This document shows, piece by piece, positions 1-7,779 of a stretch of 64,000 nt of DNA. This stretch comes from Jannaschia rubra (GTDB taxonomy: Bacteria; Pseudomonadota; Alphaproteobacteria; Rhodobacterales; Rhodobacteraceae): positions 62,001-126,000 of the forward strand of contig NZ_CXPG01000016.1 in NCBI RefSeq assembly GCF_001403735.1, given 5' to 3'. The notes below the pieces were generated by a model. It saw only the letters and a list, made by a program, of their open reading frames with translations, made no database searches and was not told the origin of the DNA. The translations under genes were made by a program, and so were the position numbers. How positions within the stretch are numbered: position 1 is the stretch's first letter; each line of letters opens with the position of its first letter.

Positions 1-78
1 CAGCATCAGCGCAATGCCCTTGCCCGCGTTGTCCTCGCGCGGGCGGGCCAGGTGCGACACGGGGGCGGGGTTTGCCAC
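1..78 (-). CDS. Partial N-terminus of a possible EamA/DMT-type membrane transporter
   Basis: On the minus strand an open frame starts with GTG at 78, 18 bases after the stop of the UxaA gene, and runs off the window edge after 26 codons. The peptide has a charged N-terminus (HLARPREDNAGKG) followed by IALML, which looks like the start of a first membrane helix as in EamA-family permeases. The Shine-Dalgarno is weak. Close spacing suggests it is the last gene of the leftward sugar-acid operon. The family call rests on very few residues and is an inference. Confidence 0.4.
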   Translation of the reverse strand, partial: MANPAPVSHLARPREDNAGKGIALML

Positions 79-96
79 GGGGTCAGCCTGTGGCCG

Positions 97-1599
97 TCAC
101 ATCACCGCGCCGATCTGCCAAGGCACGAATTCATGGTCGCCCAACCCCTGTGCCTCGGACTTCGTCGCCTCGCCCGAAGCGACGCGCAGGAACATTTCGT
201 AGATCTCGCGCCCCTTTTCCTCGACCGTGCTGCCGCCCGTCAGGATATCGCCTGCGTTGACGTCCATGTCCTCCGGCATCCGGTCGAACAGCGTCTGGTT
301 GGTCGCCACCTTGATCGTCGGCGCCGGCTTCGATCCGAAAGCCGACCCGCGCCCGGTGGTGAAGCACACGATCTGGCACCCGCCCGCGATCTGGCCCGTG
401 ACGGAGGCGGGGTCGTATCCGGGGGAATCCATGAAGGTGAAGCCCTTGGCCGTCACCTGTTCGGCGTATCTGTAGACCCCGGTCAGGGGTGTCGTCCCCC
501 CCTTGGCTGCCGCGCCGAGCGACTTTTCAAGAATGGTCGTCAGCCCGCCCTTCTTGTTGCCGGGGCTCGGGTTGTTGTCCATGGAGCCCTTGTTCCGGCG
601 GGTATAATCCTCCCACCAGTCGATCAGACCAACGAGCCGGTCGCCCACCTCGCGCGTGGCAGCGCGGCGGGTCAACAGGTGTTCGGCGCCATAGATCTCG
701 GGCGTCTCGGCCAGGACGCCCGTGCCGCCCTGCGCGACCAGAAGGTCGCAGGCATGGCCGAGCGCGGGGTTCGCCGTGATCCCCGACCAGGCATCCGACC
801 CGCCGCATTGCAGCGCCACCTTCAGCTTCGACGCGGGGCAGGGCGTCCGCCGGGCCTCGTTGGCGATGGGCAGCATGGCGCGGACCTTCTCGATGCCAAG
901 CTCGACCGTGCGGCGCAGGCCGGCGACGTTCTGGATGTTCATCGTCTGGAACGTCGGCCCCTGCTTCAGGCCCCAGGCGTCGAGCAGCCAGTCGATCTGG
1001 TTCATCTCGCATCCCAGCCCGACCATCAGGACGGCGGCGTGGTTCGGATGGCGGGCATAGCCCCACATGACGCGCTGCAACGCTTCGAACCCGTCCCCGT
1101 CGCCCGCCATGCCGCAGCCGGTGCCGTGGACGAAGGCGCAGACGCCATCGACGTTGGGATAGGCGGCCAGCTCCTCCGGGCCGAAGGCATCCGCGATACG
1201 CCGCGCCGCCGTTGCCGAACAGTTCACCGAGGTGACGATGGCGACGTAGTTCCGCGTCCCGACGTCGCCGTTGTCGCGCTGATAACCCATGAAGGTGTCG
1301 CCCGCTGCGGGGGCAACGGGCCGCAGATCGGTGCCGAATTCATAGGCGTGGTCGGTCGCCGCGAAGGCGCAGTTCTGCGTATGGACATGGTCGCCGGGTG
1401 CCACGTCGCCGCTGGCATAGCCGATGACCTGACCGTATTTAAGGATCGCTTCGCCACGCGCTATGGGCGCGATGGCGATCTTGTGCCCCGAGGGGATCAG
1501 CGTCGCCGTCGCCACGCCGTCGACGGTCGTTCCCGCCTCCAGCGGCCGTGTTGCGGTGACGACGTTGTCGCGCGGGCTCAGTCTGATGGTGTGGTGCAT
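97..1599 (-). CDS. UxaA-family sugar-acid dehydratase (altronate/galactarate dehydratase type)
   Basis: Iron-dependent dehydratase of the altronate hydrolase/galactarate dehydratase family, which converts a hexonic or aldaric acid to its 2-keto-3-deoxy form. The 500-residue protein has an N-terminal SAF-like domain (about 1-80, with GDHVH at 69-73) followed by the UxaA catalytic domain; C127 (TSVNCS), C162 (GTGCGM) and C197 (GLGCEM) are likely metal ligands. In many bacteria the SAF part is fused as here. The gene is directly upstream-neighboured by TRAP transporter genes on the same strand, so it probably acts on the imported acid. The exact substrate (altronate, galactarate, a fuconate-like acid) cannot be decided from sequence. 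Confidence 0.85.
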   Translation of the reverse strand: MHHTIRLSPRDNVVTATRPLEAGTTVDGVATATLIPSGHKIAIAPIARGEAILKYGQVIGYASGDVAPGDHVHTQNCAFAATDHAYEFGTDLRPVAPAAGDTFMGYQRDNGDVGTRNYVAIVTSVNCSATAARRIADAFGPEELAAYPNVDGVCAFVHGTGCGMAGDGDGFEALQRVMWGYARHPNHAAVLMVGLGCEMNQIDWLLDAWGLKQGPTFQTMNIQNVAGLRRTVELGIEKVRAMLPIANEARRTPCPASKLKVALQCGGSDAWSGITANPALGHACDLLVAQGGTGVLAETPEIYGAEHLLTRRAATREVGDRLVGLIDWWEDYTRRNKGSMDNNPSPGNKKGGLTTILEKSLGAAAKGGTTPLTGVYRYAEQVTAKGFTFMDSPGYDPASVTGQIAGGCQIVCFTTGRGSAFGSKPAPTIKVATNQTLFDRMPEDMDVNAGDILTGGSTVEEKGREIYEMFLRVASGEATKSEAQGLGDHEFVPWQIGAVM

Positions 1600-1614
1600 G
1601 GGGGACTCGCGGGG

Positions 1615-3243
1615 TCAGTCGAGCAGCAGTTCGACGATGGGGGGCCAGATCAGCAGGACGGAGAGCGCGCAGAGCTGGATGCAGATGAAGGGCAGGAACC
1701 CTTTGAAGATGTCGGTCAAGGAAATATGCGGCGGCGCCACGGATTTCAGGTAGAACGCCGCCGGGCCAAAGGGCGGCGACAGGAAGCTGACCTGCATGTT
1801 CATGCAGAAGAGCACCCCGAACCAGACCGAAAGGTGCTGCGGGCTGGGCGAGCCGAGGAACCCGATCTCCTCGATCGGCAGGCGCTGCACGATGGGCAGG
1901 AAGACGGGGATGATGAGGAGGACGATGCCGACCCAGTCCATGAAGGCGCCCATGAACAGCAGGATCAGCATCATCACCAGCATGATGCCCATGGTCGGAA
2001 GGTCGGCCGAGACGATCAGGTTCGCCACATAGGTCGGCCCCCCGGCGATGGTGTAGGCCCCGGCCAGCGTCGCCGCGCCGATGGTGACCCAGATGATCGT
2101 GCCCGTGGATTTCAGGGTCCGCATCAGGCTGTCCCAGACCAGTTCCACCGACGCCTCGCCCCGCAGGATCGAGATGACGAAGACGGCGACCACGCCCATG
2201 GCGGCCGCTTCGGTGATGCCCGAGATGCCGCCGTAGATCGACCCGAGCACGACGCCGATGACGACGATGGGCGCGACCAATCCCTTGCCCATCGACCAGG
2301 CGCGGGCGGAGCGGGCGCGACCGAAGGCGAAGAAGATCAGGCCCAGGAACACGACCGCCGCGATGCCGAAGATCAGCGCATGGCGCGGTTCGCCGTAGGC
2401 GATGGGATCGACGTTCTCGATTGCGACGTTCTGGCCCGTGACGGTGAAGAAAGCGGCCCGCACGAACAGCGCGGTCGAGAAGCCGGCACCCAGGATGGAC
2501 AGGAAGGCGGCGAACAGCGCGCCCTTTTCGCGGCTGGGCGGATCGTTCGGACCGGGTGGGGGCAGGGGGGCGAGCGAGGGGTTCATCTGGGTACGGATGA
2601 TGATGTAGACGATGATGAACGACGCCAGCATGAACCCGGGCACGAAGGCCGCCGTGAACAGCGCCTTGATCGACGTCTCGGTGATGAGGCCGTAAATGAT
2701 GAGGACGATGGACGGCGGGATCATCGTGCCCAGCGACCCTGACGCGCAGATCGTGCCGATGGCGAGGTTCTGGTCATACCCCAACCGGAGCATCTGCGGC
2801 AGCGCGATCAGGCCCAGTAGGACGACCTCGCCCCCGATGATGCCCGACATGGCCGCCATGATGACCGCCATGATCGACGTCACGATGGCGATGCCGCCGC
2901 GCATCCGGCTCATCCAGACGTTGAGGGAGGAATACATGTCCTTGGCGATGCCCGAGCGTTCCAGAAGCGCGGCCATGAAGATGAACAGGGGAATCGAGAT
3001 CAGGACGTAGTCGGTAAGCAGCCCGTAGATCTTCTGCGCGAGAATGTTGAGCGGACCCGTCCCGAAGCGCCCGGTCAGGATGCCTTCGCCGAATTCCCAA
3101 GGCGCGGTCAGCAGGTTCGGCTCGAACTTCATGACGAGGACGAGAACCGCAAGGATGGCCGATGCCATGCCCAGCGGCATCCCGATGGCCAGAAGCAGCA
3201 TCAGCGCGACAAGCAGCACCAGAGAGATGGTTCCGACGTCCAT
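1615..3243 (-). CDS. dctM: TRAP transporter large permease (DctM type, long form)
   Basis: Membrane subunit that carries out sodium-coupled solute import with the small permease and a periplasmic binding protein. At 542 residues it is longer than the usual 420-440, because of a segment around residues 215-310 with a proline-rich linker (APLPPPGPND) and two extra hydrophobic stretches. This long form is known among DctM proteins grouped with the mannitol/chloroaromatic class. Typical DctM helices and the motif MAVIMAAMSGIIGGEVV are visible. It lies 23 bases after the small permease and 15 bases before the dehydratase, so it is in the same transcription unit. Confidence 0.92.
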   Translation of the reverse strand: MDVGTISLVLLVALMLLLAIGMPLGMASAILAVLVLVMKFEPNLLTAPWEFGEGILTGRFGTGPLNILAQKIYGLLTDYVLISIPLFIFMAALLERSGIAKDMYSSLNVWMSRMRGGIAIVTSIMAVIMAAMSGIIGGEVVLLGLIALPQMLRLGYDQNLAIGTICASGSLGTMIPPSIVLIIYGLITETSIKALFTAAFVPGFMLASFIIVYIIIRTQMNPSLAPLPPPGPNDPPSREKGALFAAFLSILGAGFSTALFVRAAFFTVTGQNVAIENVDPIAYGEPRHALIFGIAAVVFLGLIFFAFGRARSARAWSMGKGLVAPIVVIGVVLGSIYGGISGITEAAAMGVVAVFVISILRGEASVELVWDSLMRTLKSTGTIIWVTIGAATLAGAYTIAGGPTYVANLIVSADLPTMGIMLVMMLILLFMGAFMDWVGIVLLIIPVFLPIVQRLPIEEIGFLGSPSPQHLSVWFGVLFCMNMQVSFLSPPFGPAAFYLKSVAPPHISLTDIFKGFLPFICIQLCALSVLLIWPPIVELLLD

Positions 3244-3266
3244 TCCGTTCGCTCCCTTCCGGGTTT

Positions 3267-4115
3267 CTAGTCAGACCCGACCTGCCGGCGAAGCCGTTCC
3301 AGCTCCTCGGGGTCGATGTCGTCGGCGGCGGTGTGGATCACCGGCACGGCGTTCCAGTCGCGGATCAGGTTGGCGATGGCCTGGATGGCCACCAGGGTGA
3401 CCACCACCAGCACCATCGGCTTGATCGTCGCGGGGATGGGGGGGTCGAAGGCGGTGCCGAACGTCTCCCACCGCAGGAACTTCTGGCTGGCCTCGCCCCA
3501 GGCGCCGTAGAACAGGGCAAAGGCGAACAGACAGATCAGTGCGGTCGAGGTCGTGTCGCAGACCCGCTGCATCCAGCGCGGCATGAGGTCGTAGAGGATA
3601 AAGATGCGGATGTGGCTGCGCTGCTGCATCGCGTAGAGCCCGGCGAGCAGGAAGATGAACCCGGCGAGCCAGAGCGACATCTCGTTGGCCCAGAGGGTCG
3701 GGCGCTCGAACACGTAGCGGGCGACCACCTCGAACGTCATCACGGCCACCAGGCCGACGATCATCACCATGGTGATGCGGCCGATGAAGACCGACACCCG
3801 GTCGAACAGCCCCCAGTCCTGCCATTCCGACGGGGCGCGGCGTGCCGTGGCGACGCCGATCACGAACAACGCGACCGATGCCAGCACCGCCAGCCAGTCG
3901 AACATGTTCGGCGCGCCGTACCGGCGGGCCAACGCATCCACCTCGGGCCCCGGCGCGCGCAGCGCCATCAGATAGGCCGGCCCGTTCCAGACGACCCAGC
4001 CGAACGCCAGGATGAACAGGATCGGCACGACGATTTCGACCGCGCCGGGGCGATAGACCGCGGCGCCGGCATCAGCGCTCGTCTCGACGGGTGTGGGCGA
4101 AGGCGTCTGGCTCAT
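3267..4115 (-). CDS. dctQ: TRAP transporter small permease (DctQ type, long form)
   Basis: Four-helix small membrane subunit of the TRAP transporter. I place the start at 4115 (MSQTPSPTP), preceded by GAGGTCCGAG; an in-frame extension upstream is arginine/proline-rich and looks non-coding. The resulting 282 residues are still longer than a minimal DctQ (about 170). Extra hydrophobic segments precede the conserved core, which starts around FIGRITMVMIVGLVAV and includes WANEMSLWLAGFIFLLAG. The long DctQ matches the long DctM encoded next. It follows the binding-protein gene after a strong intercistronic hairpin. Confidence 0.88.
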   Translation of the reverse strand: MSQTPSPTPVETSADAGAAVYRPGAVEIVVPILFILAFGWVVWNGPAYLMALRAPGPEVDALARRYGAPNMFDWLAVLASVALFVIGVATARRAPSEWQDWGLFDRVSVFIGRITMVMIVGLVAVMTFEVVARYVFERPTLWANEMSLWLAGFIFLLAGLYAMQQRSHIRIFILYDLMPRWMQRVCDTTSTALICLFAFALFYGAWGEASQKFLRWETFGTAFDPPIPATIKPMVLVVVTLVAIQAIANLIRDWNAVPVIHTAADDIDPEELERLRRQVGSD

Positions 4116-4154
4116 CTCGGACCTCGCGTCGCGGGCAGGGGCGGCAAACGGCGG

Positions 4155-4183
4155 CTCCGGCGCGGGACGGTCCCGCGCCGGAG
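4155..4183 (-). promoter_or_regulatory. Intercistronic hairpin between TRAP binding protein and permease genes
   Basis: A perfect 13-bp inverted repeat (arms 4155-4167 and 4171-4183, loop of three bases) lies just after the dctP stop. On the transcribed minus strand no T-run follows, so it is unlikely to be a full terminator. In known transport operons such hairpins protect or partly terminate the message, giving more binding protein than permease; that role here is inferred. Confidence 0.7.
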
Positions 4184-4189
4184 GTGAGC

Positions 4190-5203
4190 TTACTTGTCGG
4201 ACACGAGGCCCAGATCGCTCAGGTAGGCGAGGTGGCTTTCGACCAGCGCCTCGGCTTCGGGCGTCGTGGCGAACTCGGGCCAGGTCGCCTGCGCCGCGTC
4301 GCGGAACGCCTGCTTGTCCTCGTCGCTCCAATTGCTCAGCGTCACGCCGTTCTGGCGCAGACGCGCGGCGGCCTCGGCGTTCAGCTTCTCGAACTGAAGC
4401 GCGGTGCGGAGGGCGAGGCTCTCCATCGCGGTGGACATGATCGCGCGGTGATGTTCGGGCATCCCGTCCCAGACGGCCTTGTTGCAGGCCAGGTGGTCCG
4501 ACGGCATCGAATGGAAGCCGGGGTAGTTGGCGAACTTCACGAGGTCATAAAGACCGATGCTCTCGTTGTTGGCGAGGCCGGAATAGTCCGTGGCGTCGAT
4601 GATGCCCGTTTCCAGCGCGGTGAAGACCTCGGTGAAGTCCATCACGATGGGCGAGGCGCCGAGCTTCTCGAAGATCTTGGTCTCCATCCCCGGCGGGGAG
4701 CGGAACTTCCAGTTCTGGAGGTCTTCGATGCCCGCGATGGGCTTCTTGGACGACAGGCTCTCCTGACCGTAGATCCACCAGCCGACGAGCTGCATGTCGT
4801 ACTGGTTATAAAGTTCCTGCGCGGCCTCCAGCCCGCCGCCGTAGTAGAGCCACGACAACTGCTGATAGGGCGTATCGTAGCCGCCCATGATGTCGCCCAC
4901 GAACTGGAACGCGGGGTTCTTGCCGGTCTGATAGGCGCCTCCGGTGAAGTCGCAGTCGAGGATGCCCGTGGCGGCCGCGTCGAACGTCTCCACCGTCTTG
5001 ACGACGGAGGAGGAGAAGAACAGCTCGATGTCGATCTCGCCGTTGGACATGGTCTCGACGTTGTCGACGAACTGCTGCGCCAGCTTCCCGCTCGTCTGTT
5101 CGGGGTTGTAGTGCGACTGGATGCGCAGCGTCGTCTGCTGCGCCATGGCGGTGGTGGCAAGCAGCGCGGTTCCGGCAGCCATCCCCAGCGTAAGCGTTTT
5201 CAT
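4190..5203 (-). CDS. dctP: TRAP transporter periplasmic substrate-binding protein (DctP family)
   Basis: Periplasmic receptor that captures an organic acid and hands it to the DctQM permease. The 337-residue protein begins with a clear signal peptide (MKTLTLGMAAGTALLATTAMA). Two ATGs stand six bases apart; GGGAGG directly abuts the first (5209), so the second at 5203 has the proper spacing and is chosen. The mature part has the DctP features LQNWKFRSP and GIIDATDY, the first of which usually carries the arginine that binds a carboxylate. It is the promoter-proximal gene of the leftward operon, divergent from the GntR regulator. Confidence 0.92.
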   Translation of the reverse strand: MKTLTLGMAAGTALLATTAMAQQTTLRIQSHYNPEQTSGKLAQQFVDNVETMSNGEIDIELFFSSSVVKTVETFDAAATGILDCDFTGGAYQTGKNPAFQFVGDIMGGYDTPYQQLSWLYYGGGLEAAQELYNQYDMQLVGWWIYGQESLSSKKPIAGIEDLQNWKFRSPPGMETKIFEKLGASPIVMDFTEVFTALETGIIDATDYSGLANNESIGLYDLVKFANYPGFHSMPSDHLACNKAVWDGMPEHHRAIMSTAMESLALRTALQFEKLNAEAAARLRQNGVTLSNWSDEDKQAFRDAAQATWPEFATTPEAEALVESHLAYLSDLGLVSDK

Positions 5204-5326
5204 GGTCATCCTCCCATTGTGTCGTGTCCCGCCCCTCGGGGTCCGTTCCCGGACCTCCCACCCGGGAGCGCGTGCCGGAAGCGTAGCCGGGAATCGTGAC
5301 CGCGCAAGAAAAAAATGAAAATATGT

Positions 5327-5342
5327 GGACAGCGCGCTATCC
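5327..5342. promoter_or_regulatory. Candidate GntR operator (16-bp imperfect palindrome)
   Basis: GGACAGCGCGCTATCC is symmetric at 14 of 16 positions around a core AGCGCGCT. It sits 34 bases upstream of the GntR start in the divergent dctP-gntR intergenic region, flanked by AT-rich tracts that could hold promoters. FadR-type GntR regulators usually bind short palindromes in such places. Binding is inferred. Confidence 0.5.
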
Positions 5343-5375
5343 GGCGGAATATCAAAATTCGGGGGAGGAGTAGCC

Positions 5376-6035
5376 ATGCCCGACAGCCGGATCGAGCAAC
5401 GTGTCGGCACGCCCGACATCTACGCCGACCTGCAACGGCGGCTGATGACGGCCGGGTTCGCGCCGGGCGCGAAGCTGATGCCCTCCGCCCTTCAGCATGA
5501 ATACGGCTGTTCGGCCAACACCGTCCGTGACGTCCTGCTGCAACTGTCCAAGGTCGGGTTGGTCGAGTTCGAGATCCAGCGCGGCTTCCGGGCCCGCCGC
5601 GTCAGCGCGGAGCGGCGGTCCGACGTGGCGCGCTTTCGCGTGCTGCTGGAGCAGGAGGGTGCGGTGGCGTCGATGGCGCGCGGCGGCCTCGCATGGGAGG
5701 CGCGGCTGACGGCGGCGCATCATTCGCTGAGCCATATCGAGCGAGAGATCGGTCGGCAGGGCCGGGTCGGCGCGCTTCTGCCGCTCTGGTCCGATGCCGA
5801 GCGCGCGTTCCACGAGACGCTGATCTCGGACTGCGGGATGCCCCTGCTGATCGAGACCTATGCAAGCGTCTACATGCAGTTCCGCCAGCAGATCGTCGGG
5901 TTGGAGGAGGCCTATGCCCCCGATTTCCTGCACCGCATCGTGGCCGAGCATCAGGCCATCCTGGATGCCGCGCTGTCCGGTGCCGAAGGGCCGCTCCGGC
6001 AGGCCATCCACGACCATCAGAAGCGGCACCTGTGA
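5376..6035 (+). CDS. GntR-family transcriptional regulator (FadR/FCD type)
   Basis: DNA-binding regulator of 219 residues. The N-terminal winged helix-turn-helix (about 10-75) contains FAPGAKLMPSALQHEYGCS and a recognition helix NTVRDVLLQLSKVGLVE. The rest is the all-helical ligand-binding FCD-type domain, which in relatives senses a sugar acid or another small acid, often through a metal. Start at 5376 is set by GGGGGAGGAG five bases upstream; an earlier in-frame ATG has no ribosome site. Position between the TRAP operon and the catabolic operon suggests it is the local repressor. Confidence 0.88.
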   Translation: MPDSRIEQRVGTPDIYADLQRRLMTAGFAPGAKLMPSALQHEYGCSANTVRDVLLQLSKVGLVEFEIQRGFRARRVSAERRSDVARFRVLLEQEGAVASMARGGLAWEARLTAAHHSLSHIEREIGRQGRVGALLPLWSDAERAFHETLISDCGMPLLIETYASVYMQFRQQIVGLEEAYAPDFLHRIVAEHQAILDAALSGAEGPLRQAIHDHQKRHL

Positions 6036-6046
6036 TGGCACGGACG

Positions 6047-6916
6047 TCATGTCAGGCCGTTGCGGTCCTTCAGCTCAAGAAACAGGGCAGAATGGTCCAT
6101 GTCGCCGCCGCCCATCTCGTCGCGCAGCCGCTTGAAGCGGTCGGTGATCGCCTCGACCGTCGGCAGATGAAGCGACAGCGACGCGGCCTCGGTCAGCACG
6201 TTGTCGAGGTCCTTGATCTGGAACTTCGTCAGCCCGCCGGGAGCGAAGTCACCCTCGGTCATCCGCGCGCCGTGCTGTTGCAGGACGATGCTGTCGGCGA
6301 ACCCACCCTTCAGGGCGTCGCGGACGGCGGCCGGATCGGCACCGCCCTTTTGCAGCAGCAGCATTGCCTCGGCCACGGCCCCGATAGCGCAGCCGACGAT
6401 CGCCTGGTTGGCAAGCTTGGAGAGCTGCCCCGTGCCAACCGGTCCGACATGCACCGGGCGCCCCATCGCGGAAAGCACGTCGCGCACGCGGTCGAAGGCG
6501 TCGGCCTCGCCCCCCGCCATGATCGCCAACGTGCCGGCCTCCGCCCCCTTGGTGCCGCCCGACACCGGCGCATCGACATAGCCGATGCCGCGCTTGGCGA
6601 AGCGTTCGGCGTGGGCGCGCGCTTCTTCTGGTTTGATCGACCCCATCTCGACCCAGATCGTGCCATCCGCCATGGCGTCGATCGCGTCCTTCTGGACGGC
6701 GTCGGAGGCAGGCCCGTCGGACAGCATCGAGATCACGATGTCGACCCCCGCGACGGCCTCGGCCGGCGTGTCCGCGACGGTGGCGCCCGCGTCGGCGAGG
6801 GGCGCGGCCTTGTCGCGCGAGCGGTTCCAGACCGTCAGGTCATGCCCAGCCGCCAGCAGGTTGCGGGCCATCGGCCCTCCCATAAGACCCGTCCCCAAAA
6901 GCGCCAAGCTGGTCAT
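6047..6916 (-). CDS. NAD(P)-dependent beta-hydroxyacid dehydrogenase (3-hydroxyisobutyrate / tartronate semialdehyde reductase-like)
   Basis: Rossmann-fold oxidoreductase of 289 residues in the 3-hydroxyisobutyrate dehydrogenase/GarR superfamily. Visible motifs are the nucleotide-binding GTGLMGGP (8-15), the substrate-binding DAPVSGGTKGAEAG around 115-128 and the catalytic lysine K167 in GTGQLSKLAN. GarR-like members reduce tartronate semialdehyde in galactarate/glucarate breakdown, which would fit the sugar-acid locus. Start 6916 has GGAGGG upstream; the earlier ATG at 6928 has none. It is divergent from the SDR operon and convergent with gntR, 11 bases apart. Confidence 0.87.
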   Translation of the reverse strand: MTSLALLGTGLMGGPMARNLLAAGHDLTVWNRSRDKAAPLADAGATVADTPAEAVAGVDIVISMLSDGPASDAVQKDAIDAMADGTIWVEMGSIKPEEARAHAERFAKRGIGYVDAPVSGGTKGAEAGTLAIMAGGEADAFDRVRDVLSAMGRPVHVGPVGTGQLSKLANQAIVGCAIGAVAEAMLLLQKGGADPAAVRDALKGGFADSIVLQQHGARMTEGDFAPGGLTKFQIKDLDNVLTEAASLSLHLPTVEAITDRFKRLRDEMGGGDMDHSALFLELKDRNGLT

Positions 6917-6996
6917 GCGTCCCTCCATCTTTGCGCCGACACTAGGAACACACCGGCCCCGGACACAAGCGGGCCGATCATCAGCGGGAGACTACG

Positions 6997-7737
6997 ATGA
7001 CCGATCGACTGAAGGGCAAGCGCGCCCTGATCACCGCCGCGGGGCAGGGCATCGGCCGGGCCACGGCCGAAATGTTCGTGGCCGAAGGAGCCGAGGTCTT
7101 CGCCTCCGACGTCAATCCCGACCTTCTGTCCGGCCTCGATTGCGAGGTGCTGACGCTCGACGTGCGCGACGATGCCAGCGTGCGCGCGGGGGTGGACCGG
7201 GCGCAGCCCGACATCCTGTTCAACTGCGCGGGGTTCGTCCATCACGGCACGGTGCTGGATGCGACCGATGAGGAATGGGATTTCGCTTTCGACCTGAACG
7301 TCACGGCCATGTTCCGCACGATCCGCGCGACGCTCCCGGTCATGCTGAAGCGCGGCGGCGGCTCCATCGTCAACATGTCGTCCGCCTGTTCGTCGGTGAT
7401 GGGTGCGCCCAACCGCTTCGTCTATGGCACGACCAAGGCGGCGGTCATCGGGCTGACAAAGTCGGTCGCGATCGACTACATAAAGCAGGGCATCCGCTGC
7501 AACGCAATCTGCCCCGGAACGGTGGAATCGCCGTCCTGGCTCGATCGGGTCGACGCGCTGGGCAAGCAGCTCGGCAGCCGGGACAAGGCGATGGAGCAGT
7601 TCGTATCGCGGCAACCGATGGGCCGAGTCGCGACGGCTACGGAAATCGCGGCGCTGGTCACCTACCTCGCGTCCGACGAATCGGCCTTCACGACCGGTCA
7701 CCCCCACATCATCGACGGCGGCTGGTCGGGCCAGTGA
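6997..7737 (+). CDS. SDR-family dehydrogenase, probably of a 2-keto-3-deoxy sugar acid
   Basis: Short-chain dehydrogenase of 246 residues with the cofactor motif TAAGQGIG (13-20), NCAG (76-79) and the catalytic Y143xxxK147 in YGTTKAAV. The sequence resembles the BDH2-like group that includes 2-keto-3-deoxy-L-fuconate/rhamnonate 4-dehydrogenases. With an FAH-family hydrolase two genes downstream, it could oxidise C4 of the 2-keto-3-deoxy acid to give a 2,4-diketo acid. First gene of a five-gene rightward operon, preceded by GGGAG. The substrate is inferred from context. Confidence 0.87.
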   Translation: MTDRLKGKRALITAAGQGIGRATAEMFVAEGAEVFASDVNPDLLSGLDCEVLTLDVRDDASVRAGVDRAQPDILFNCAGFVHHGTVLDATDEEWDFAFDLNVTAMFRTIRATLPVMLKRGGGSIVNMSSACSSVMGAPNRFVYGTTKAAVIGLTKSVAIDYIKQGIRCNAICPGTVESPSWLDRVDALGKQLGSRDKAMEQFVSRQPMGRVATATEIAALVTYLASDESAFTTGHPHIIDGGWSGQ

Positions 7738-7779
7738 CCGCCACGCCCACCGTCGCCTGACACCCCGAGAGGACATGCC

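Noticed and set aside
52-2742. An 896-codon open frame on the plus strand opposite the UxaA and dctM genes
   Set aside because: Composition is arginine/aspartate/glycine-rich with no domain motifs, and both real genes on the other strand have clear family motifs. It is a GC-driven antisense frame.
6954-6976. 6-bp inverted repeat CGGCCC/GGGCCG in the reductase-SDR divergent gap
   Set aside because: Short and expected by chance at this GC content; no relation to the GntR-site candidate.
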